Source of the DNA: Isohypsibius dastychi | Taxonomy: Eukaryota > Tardigrada > Eutardigrada > Parachela > Isohypsibiidae | DNA length: 13,956 nt | Reading direction: 5' to 3' | Assembly (NCBI GenBank): GCA_034696485.1 | Contig: JAQIWT010000909.1 | Coordinates: forward strand, 1 to 13,956 | In this document: positions 8,501-13,956 of the stretch, one piece after another | Layout: each line of letters opens with the position of its first letter | How positions within the stretch are numbered: position 1 is the first letter of the stretch | Translations under genes and position numbers: made by a program | The notes under the pieces: generated by a model | What the model saw: the letters and a program-made list of their open reading frames with translations, nothing else | The model's database searches: none | What the model was told of the DNA's origin: nothing

Positions 8501-11500
8501 AATAAGGTTACAGCTTGTTCCTTGAACGAGTTGCGACAACCTGAAGACGTTCAATGCCGAAGATTTATAATCCAGCCTTTTTTTGTATGACTGGTTTTTC
8601 TGCTAGATCTGATATTTCTTGGCTTGTTCCTTCATGTTACTTCATGTTGTAGCTGACTCTGATGAACGCCGGCCGGAAGTACCTGAAAGTTGGTTCCCTA
8701 AGGTTTGGAGATCTGAGATCAGCCCAAGTGTTCTTCGCTTAACGATTTTTGTTCTTCAGTGGAAAAGTGTTCTTGACATCCGGACTTGGTGGAATGTCTG
8801 GAGCGCAAGCTAAAGCCGCAGTAATTGCGGGATGTATCGGAGTGATTGCTGAAGTAAGAATTGTATTGAACTCCTTTTTCAGATTTTAGTTTGTTTTGGC
8901 TTACATTACTTTTTAATCAGATTTAATTTGCTAGAATTTCAAATTCGAGTGAATTTGTTACGTACAAAATAACGGTAGCTACAACGAAATCTGGAATGGT
9001 TTGAAAAATATTCCAAAAAACGACTTCTTCAAAAATCAATTGTGTCACAAGTCTTTTTTCACTGCTCTGACAGGTCAGCGTGGAAGCGCTGAGAAAACGT
9101 CATGGTCAAGGCTGGCTGATGGAAATAACAACTTCTGTCCAGGAATGCATTGCGAGAATCAAGTGAGTTGAAAGGAAAATTCAATTTTGACATTTTGGGA
9201 AACGATGTCATTGTCACATGCAATTTTTCAAGATGGTTTTTTTTCTAGATCGGCGAAAAAGGAAGGCAATGGCATCAGTATTGGACATCACGGAAATGTC
9301 GTTGATTTATGGTACAGTAATATACGCTGATATTTTTTTAACGATCTCTGATTTATTTCACATGCATACTCTCAGCTCTCATCAGTTCACAAGAAAAATT
9401 CCAGAATTAAACCAGTTTTGAGCTTCTAGAATTTTCAACTGTGCGCTCCTGTATTTCTGAAGAAAAAATCCGTCACAGCGCTACATGGTCGTACATTCTC
9501 ACAGTTAACTTACTTGTTCGAACTATCACATTATATAATTTTAGAAAGGTCAACTTCAGATCTGCGTTTTGAAATTTTAGGAAATGTTTGTAGAATTGTA
9601 GAAAGTCATTCGAAAAACACTTCAGATTTTGAATTCCATTTCAAAACTGGGTTTTTTCTTTGTTGAAGGGAGGCGTTGGTTGATCACCACAAAGCAACCG
9701 GCGAAAATCTGGTCGACCTGGGCTCCGACCAAACATCTTGCCATAATCCGTTCAACGGCGGTTACTTCCCTGTCCAGGTATGTTCCTCAAAAAGTTCTTT
9801 TGTGTTGAATAAACTTTTGATTTTCGTTCTTTCTTCTGGGTGTCTTTCGAAGTTCTGTTTCGCCCTTATTTTCTCTGATTTTTTGTTTTCTTTGCAGCTG
9901 ACATATGATGAGTCGCTGGAGATGATCAAGTCGAATCCGAAGGAATTTGAAAGTCTGGTTCAAGAGAGTCTTCGTCGGCAGGTGACGGCTATCACTTATT
10001 TGAGTCAGCAAGGAATGTATTTCTGGGATTACGGAAATGCGTTCTTGCTGGAAGCCGGAAGAGCTGGAGCGGATGTGTTCAAAGATGACTCGAAAACTAA
10101 ATTCAAATATCCATCATATGTTCAAGATATTATGGGGTCAGTATGTTGTGACTGGTTTATGTTTGCCGCCAAAACAAATTAAGATATTTACAATGAAAAT
10201 GCAAAAGAGGGAATGTCGTGTGAATACAAAAGTTACTTTTTTAATGTTTTTGAATGTTTCGGTTTATCCAATTATTCGCTTTTTGTTTTGAATATTTTAT
10301 GTGCTCATATTCAAATATCATTCGTTTTTATTCGTGTCACTCTTATGTTGATTTTTCTGTTCGTTTCATTCATCTTTTAGGATTCTGCACGTTGGTTGTC
10401 TCACTTCATGGCGTTTTCAGTATAGTCTCAAAAACAGTTTTCGAGTGATTCTCTTTTTACAAGGTTTCGAAAGTGAAATTCGTGAATTTAAAAAACGTTA
10501 CTTGATGCTTTTTTCATTTTCAGAGATATATTTTCGTTGGGGTTTGGCCCTTTCCGTTGGATATGCGGATCGGGTTTCGAGAGCGACTTGAAGATTACCG
10601 ATGTAATCGCTGCTGATGTTATTGATAAACTGCTGCAAGCTGATCGTATGTAAAAAACATAATTTTAAACCAGCTGTTTTTCGAAAACATCAGAAGCAAA
10701 ACTAGAGAAAAATATCCGTGAATTTATTCTTGATTGTATGGCTTCTCAAGCTGCTTTAGTCTGTATTTAAATTTAGAGTTCATTGTTTCGTTTGAATAAA
10801 TTTGTAAATTTTAAATTTGGATGTATTGAGCCAGCTGAGATAAATTCTTGTTTTCATTATATTTCATGAATTAATTTGCCCTAGGCTGATCCTGAAATAA
10901 GCTGATTGAAAATGAATTCTTGGTTATACAAATATTTCTCTTCGAGTATACTCAATTGTAATGCCGTACTGTTTCCCATTGCAGTTCCCGAAGCTTCAAG
11001 TCAGCTTTACAAGGACAACGCTACTTGGATTCGTAGTGCTCATGAACATCAACTTGTCGTTGGCTCTCAAGCTCGCATTCTATACGCTGACCAAGTCGGC
11101 CGCGTCGAAATTGCTGTTGCGATAAACAAAGCGGTAAAACAAACCACAAACAAGCGTATACAAGCAAAAACGTATTTCCTAACGTAATCGTAGAACAAAT
11201 TGGGAACAATAAATTTGATTATTTGTAAATTTGATTATATTGTGAAAAAGAATATTCTGAAATAAGGAATTTTCGAAATATTTTTAGATGCTTCTGTTGA
11301 CGGTTGACACTCGATTTCACGGCCGGTCTTTTTAGATTGCGGACAAAACATTGAAAGCTTCTGTCATTATTTCGCGCGATCATCACGATGTCTCCGGTAC
11401 CGACAGTCCGTTCCGGGAAACCTCCAATATTTATGATGGATCCGCATTCACCGCTGACATGGCTGTTCAGAATTGCATCGGCGACTCTTTCCGAGGCGCG

Positions 11501-12205
11501 ACCTGGGTCGCCCTTCACAACGGAGGTTAGTAATTTTATGTGCCATGTATAAATACAGTATGTAGTAGAACAGAAATCCACAAGTCAAAAGAATTTGTAA
11601 TAAACGTGACGATAAACACCAGTCTTTCGAACTTCAAGTCAAACTAGAAACAAGAACAAATCACTATTAAAATGTCAGAAAGGTGCCAATGTCGTAAGAT
11701 ATAATTGATATGTTTTGCTTGTTTGTTCACAGGTGGGGTTGGATGGGGAGAAGTGATCAACGGCGGTTTCGGACTACTTTTGGACGGCACCCCAGAAGCT
11801 GAGCGGCGAGCTCGCGATATGCTCCACTGGGATGTCAATAATGGCGTATGTACTTAGTTTCCAATACATACCATAGAAAGCATTAAGAGTTCATGTTTTT
11901 CAAAAACAAAACATGGTTTAAAATAGGGTAATTTCCAGGACACAGTTTATCATGCTGAAACATGTAGTTCTTTATCACACGATTCGTGACATTTGTATTT
12001 GTATGGTCAGTGCTTGTCTTTTCAGATCTCAAGGCGGTCATGGGCCGGAAATCAGAAAGCCATCGAGACAATTCAACGTGCAATGCAGATGGAGCCGAAA
12101 CTGAAGGTCACTTTGCCGAATTCAGTCGACAAGGAAACATTAAAAGAGATACAGACCCTTGTGTCCGGTTGGGAGAAGTTTTCGACATGCCATCACCGTG
12201 AATGA
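5521..12205 (+). CDS. UROC1: Urocanate hydratase (urocanase), 16 exons
   Basis: Converts urocanate plus water to 4-imidazolone-5-propanoate in histidine breakdown, using tightly bound NAD+; cytosolic in animals. Exons: 5521-5649, 5951-6081, 6146-6254, 6798-6971, 7792-7920, 8653-8702, 8760-8853, 9074-9162, 9249-9311, 9669-9777, 9898-10136, 10524-10645, 10985-11133, 11336-11525, 11733-11845, 12026-12205 (stop TGA). The join is 2070 nt, 689 aa, against 676 aa for human UROC1. Every junction keeps frame and colinearity with the human protein. Visible blocks: LALKNALRYFP (44-54), YGHIYMYRF, GGNGQVFSNW (127-136), ITNGM ending at 181, GQMTAGSYCYIGPQGIVHGT, TSGLGGMSGAQAKAA (247-261, Rossmann-like NAD site), LGSDQTSCHNPFNGGY (340-355), GFGPFRWIC with Cys453 aligning with the catalytic cysteine of bacterial urocanase, VVGSQARILYADQ, SRDHHDVSGTDSPFRET (542-558) and GGGVGWGEV. 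The ATG has A at -3 and G at +4, with in-frame stops just upstream. No key residue is missing, so the gene looks intact. Splice sites are inferred from protein similarity recalled by eye, not transcripts. Confidence 0.96.
5650..5950 (+). other. Intron 1 of urocanase (301 bp, phase 0)
   Basis: Donor GTCAGT and acceptor TTGTGTTGTAG join …EEKE to LALKNALRYF, matching the EKQ-LALRNALRYF region of the vertebrate enzyme. The intron is AT-rich and I see no embedded feature. Confidence 0.85.
6255..6797 (+). other. Intron 3 of urocanase (543 bp, phase 0)
   Basis: Donor GTAATA and acceptor GTGTTTTTGAAAG join …AQFPEEL to VTYGGNGQ. The acceptor has A at -3 where C or T is usual, but the protein match leaves little alternative. 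The intron is AT-rich, has an A/T-rich stretch around 6410-6480 and contains no feature I recognise. Confidence 0.8.
6972..7791 (+). other. Intron 4 of urocanase (820 bp) with low-complexity insert
   Basis: Donor GTAAGA and acceptor TTGTTTCAG join …VITNGM to VIPNYSSR. The interior has a pyrimidine/purine patch at 7186-7209 (C7-T-C8-AA-G6, able to fold back), an AAATATCTTTT direct repeat near 7257-7287, a degenerate CCCACTCG-like tandem array (about 7320-7376), two CGGTCATGA copies (7377-7402), long T/A runs and a run of 13 G (7480-7492). Next comes a GC-rich segment (about 7500-7560). The sharp change in composition from the flanking intron suggests an inserted repeat of unknown family. Open frames crossing the intron are artefacts of low complexity. 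Confidence 0.75.
7320..7376 (+). repeat. Degenerate CCCACTCG-like tandem array in intron 4
   Basis: A run of roughly 8-bp units related to CCCACTCG, CCCACTCA and CCCATTCG spans about 57 bp on the C-rich strand. It contains almost no G except in the CG steps. It is a decayed microsatellite by appearance. It is not a recognised telomeric repeat of arthropods (TTAGG) or nematodes (TTAGGC). Confidence 0.6.
7921..8652 (+). other. Intron 5 of urocanase (732 bp, phase 0)
   Basis: Donor GTGAGC and acceptor TTCATGTTGTAG join …GIVHGTT to LTLMNAGRKYL. The intron is AT-rich and I find no repeat, nested gene or RNA gene in it. Confidence 0.8.
9312..9668 (+). other. Intron 9 of urocanase (357 bp, phase 2)
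   Basis: Donor GTACAG and acceptor TTTGTTGAAG split a Trp codon (TG|G), giving HGNVVDLW-EALVDHH. The acceptor is unusual, with A at -3. Nothing else is seen inside the intron. Confidence 0.8.
9778..9897 (+). other. Intron 10 of urocanase: open and in frame
   Basis: This 120-bp intron (donor GTATGT, acceptor TTTCTTTGCAG) starts and ends in phase 0, is a multiple of three and has no in-frame stop. If kept, it would add 40 mostly hydrophobic residues between PVQ and LTYDES. Known urocanases have no such segment there, so removal is expected for the active enzyme. Confidence 0.85.
10137..10523 (+). other. Intron 11 of urocanase (387 bp, phase 2)
   Basis: Donor GTCAGT and acceptor TTTTCATTTTCAG join IMG to DIFSLGFGPFRWIC, splitting the Gly codon. 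The interior is AT-rich with no recognised feature. Confidence 0.85.
10646..10984 (+). other. Intron 12 of urocanase (339 bp, phase 1)
   Basis: Donor GTATGT and acceptor CCCATTGCAG split a Leu codon (C|TT) after …DKLLQAD and before PEASSQLYKDN. No embedded feature is seen. Confidence 0.85.
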
Positions 12206-12340
12206 ATTCCTCGCAACGAAAGGAGCTCTCATACCTCTTAGTTAAAACTGTACTATTTCAAGATGTGACGGCTTATCCGCCAGAGTTCCTTCATAGTTTT
12301 GAAGAAATTCCTTAATCCTTCCATGTCGTAGAAATTCATG
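12206..12340 (+). other. Presumed 3' UTR of urocanase
   Basis: The sequence follows the TGA at 12203-12205. I find no canonical AATAAA or ATTAAA in the ~135 bp before the tandem repeat, so the polyadenylation site cannot be placed. It may use a variant signal or lie further downstream. Confidence 0.4.
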
Positions 12341-12390
12341 TGCATTCATGTGCATTCATGTTCATTAATGTGCATTCATGTGCATTCATT
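12341..12390 (+). repeat. 10-bp tandem repeat, five units
   Basis: Five head-to-tail units of TGCATTCATG lie at 12341-12350, 12351-12360, 12361-12370 (diverged, TTCATTAATG), 12371-12380 and 12381-12390 (last base changed). A partial unit precedes them. It begins 135 bp after the urocanase stop codon, so it may be part of the 3' UTR. Confidence 0.85.
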
Positions 12391-12672
12391 CGCCACTTTT
12401 GCAGTTGCTTGACGTATGAAGAAACAATGCCATCCAGTGCCTTACTGAGAACATAACCCAAGTCAAAATGGAATTACCCGAATCCGATTCAGCATCCGTT
12501 CCTGTTTGACAAGGAAACTCCTCCCGTTGTTCGTCTGTCCTGGTTGGATTTCGATACAGAACAGAAACCGATAGCGAAGATTGTGGGCAAAAATTGAAGC
12601 CAGAGAAAACATTCGGAAAACGGACCGGTGAGGAGATACGAACATAGCATGTGCCAAAGCCTCTCGTGAGGA

Positions 12673-12712
12673 GCTTGTTGCAGTTGCACTGCGCTTGTTG
12701 CAGTTGCACTGC
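12673..12712 (+). repeat. 20-bp perfect tandem duplication
   Basis: GCTTGTTGCAGTTGCACTGC occurs twice back to back (12673-12692 and 12693-12712) without a mismatch. It lies inside the spacer of the 12481-13212 inverted repeat. The lack of divergence suggests a recent slippage or duplication event. Confidence 0.9.
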
Positions 12713-12727
12713 GTAACGCCAGCGGCG

Positions 12728-12735
12728 TGACGTCA
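12728..12735. promoter_or_regulatory. CRE-like palindrome TGACGTCA
   Basis: A perfect consensus cAMP-response element, the binding site of CREB/ATF bZIP factors in animals. Related TGACGT…ACGTCA pairs occur at 12955-12971 and 13007-13023 in the same repeat. Whether they regulate anything cannot be told; the palindromes may only reflect the structure of the repeat. Confidence 0.3.
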
Positions 12736-12927
12736 CGAAAGTTTTTGCATGTGCATAAAACGAAATCAGCCAAGTCGCCAGTCAGCGGGCTCGGGAACGA
12801 TCGAACAGACCATCCACAGACGGGCTGATCGCCTCTCTGATCAGTTCAAGTGATCAGGAAAAACGGCGTTTTGGCTGATGACTTAGAGGCTGACCGGTTG
12901 ATTGATACTTTATACACATGCTGTAAT

Positions 12928-13051
12928 TTTTGAAAACGTGCCGTTTTTGGGCTGTGACGTGTTTTACGTCATCGAACTTTGGACTCATGAACAATGGCTG
13001 GTCTGGTGACGTAAAACGCGTCAGAGCCCCAAAAATGGCACTTTTTCAAAA
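12928..13051. repeat. Inner hairpin of the 3' inverted repeat
   Basis: The arms at 12928-12971 and 13007-13051 pair over 44-45 bp with a few mismatches and one indel, round a 35-nt loop. Shared blocks are TTTTGAAAA, GTGCC, TTTTTGGG and GTTTTACGTCA. The loop-proximal end of each arm carries a TGACGT half-palindrome. Confidence 0.85.
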
Positions 13052-13212
13052 GTTCATGTCTCCTCACCGCTCCGTTCTGCGAATGTTTTCTCTAGCTGTA
13101 ATTTTTGCCCATAACCTGCTCTATGCATTTCTATATCGAAGTGCAACCGGGATTGACGAACAACAGGGGGAGTTTTCTTGTGAATCACGTCGGCGATGCT
13201 GAACCGGAATGG

Positions 13213-13956
13213 CGGATTTGAATCGAATTTCTTCGAAGCTAAATCGAAACTATGCGAACATGAGTCGTAAGTTTGTCGGAAACCATCGCTTGCTGATCGA
13301 ACCCAGGGCCTCCGTCTCCCAATCATCTCAACCAATTCCCTCAACCACAGGCGTTCACTCGATACCACTAAGTTATTGCTACTTGTTGAAACTACAAGTC
13401 ATAAACTGAGCTGCAATTGTTGCTAGTATTACAAGCTCAAGTTTCTCTTACCAAGTTGAATTCTTCCTTTTCTACCAAGCGGCTATCACTCACAAGCAAG
13501 ACATCAACAAAAAAAAGACATGTGAAAGGTATCAATGAGAGCTCAAAGGTTGTTGTACTTTTAGTGGAGACTCACACACACTGCTTTCTGGTTTATACGG
13601 TAGCCGCCTGCATGCCCGTTTCTTGCTTCGTAGATTCTGAACATGATCTCTATCCAAAAAGGTTGGGGGGGGGGGGGGCTGGGTGGCAGGAGTGGTAAAT
13701 CTGGGGAATTTTCAGTGGCGAGGAATTTTTTGGAAAACACTCTCCAAGAAGTTTGCGCTCGCGGTAGCGTTCCTCACTGGTTACGCGAATATACTGTATT
13801 ATCGGTTTTTGTCAGAAAATTACTGCAACAATTGCAGAAAATATCGTTTTTCTGCACTGAATGTGAGTTTTTGTCTCATAAATGGAGGTTTTGACCAATT
13901 ACGCTGAAAAAATGAATTTCCACAGCAAAATACATCAAACTACAGAAACAAAAATC
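13213..13956. other. Unrecognised 3' stretch
   Basis: No gene, RNA or mobile element can be recognised. A run of 14 G lies at 13665-13678. Overlapping open frames at 13209-13409, 13417-13698, 13643-13894 and 13683-13907 (+) have unremarkable composition, no family motifs and no support from splice structure. The window ends here, so a gene continuing to the right cannot be excluded. Confidence 0.5.

Larger units (their letters stand above)
12481..13212. repeat. Large imperfect inverted repeat with CRE-like sites
   Basis: The left arm (about 12481-12644) and right arm (about 13054-13212) are inverted copies with roughly 75-80% identity by eye and a few small indels. Matching blocks include TCTCCTCACCG, CGAATGTTTTCTCT, AATTTTTGCCCA and GACGAACAAC. 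Between them lie a 20-bp tandem duplication (12673-12712), a full CRE palindrome TGACGTCA (12728-12735), a CTGATCA-7 nt-TGATCAG hairpin (12837-12857) and an inner stem (12928-12971 with 13007-13051). It could be an old fold-back element or an inverted duplication of a gene fragment. The arms encode related short peptides in matching frames. No transposase is seen. Confidence 0.75.

Noticed and set aside
9676-10182. 168-codon open frame as a separate gene
   Set aside because: It is urocanase exon 10, the open intron 10 and exon 11 read together, and ends shortly after the exon 11 donor.
11206-11216. AATAAA as polyadenylation signal of urocanase
   Set aside because: It lies in intron 13; three further exons with strong protein matches follow it.
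12386-12773. - strand frames of 94-116 codons as functional genes
   Set aside because: They lie across the left arm and spacer of an inverted repeat, mix frames relative to the other arm, and include the 20-bp tandem duplication; a fossil coding origin is possible but not a present gene.

Overview
This window is nuclear DNA from an animal, most likely an invertebrate. It holds one clearly recognisable gene, a 16-exon urocanate hydratase (urocanase, the UROC1 family) on the + strand from 5521 to 12205. All 15 introns are GT-AG, and the spliced reading frame is 2070 nt (689 codons plus stop). It follows the vertebrate enzyme almost end to end, including the animal-type N-terminus. The phylum cannot be fixed from sequence alone. 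Short to medium introns (57-820 bp), moderately AT-rich DNA and many small DNA-transposon remnants fit a compact protostome genome such as a tardigrade or nematode, but this is a guess.

Layout. Positions 1-1607 are noncoding or unrecognised, with one weak candidate exon on the - strand. Positions 1608-2720 hold two clusters of a 15-bp motif (CATCAAATTTGTCAG) in both orientations, about 870 bp apart. Positions 2734-2823 and 5079-5160 carry imperfect palindromes of one family. Between them lies a decayed Tc1/mariner-type transposon (3043-4966) with 27-bp terminal inverted repeats and a transposase pseudogene. A second element, a 632-bp fold-back MITE with two 249-bp arms, sits inside the first (4223-4854). 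Removing it leaves a host element of about 1.29 kb, the classic mariner size.

From 5521 to 12205 is the urocanase gene. Intron 4 holds low-complexity DNA with C- and G-runs and a degenerate CCCACTCG-like tandem repeat. Intron 10 is an open, multiple-of-three intron. Downstream are a 10-bp tandem repeat (12341-12390) and a large imperfect inverted repeat (12481-13212) with CRE-like TGACGTCA sites, an internal 44-45 bp hairpin and a 20-bp tandem duplication. The last ~740 bp have no recognisable gene.

Function. Urocanase carries out the second step of histidine degradation, converting urocanate to 4-imidazolone-5-propanoate with bound NAD+. No other histidine-pathway gene is present here. Everything else recognised is repetitive or transposon-derived. 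I see no clearly novel biological system. The most notable structures are the nested transposons, the palindrome pair flanking them, and the 3' inverted repeat whose two arms still encode similar peptides.
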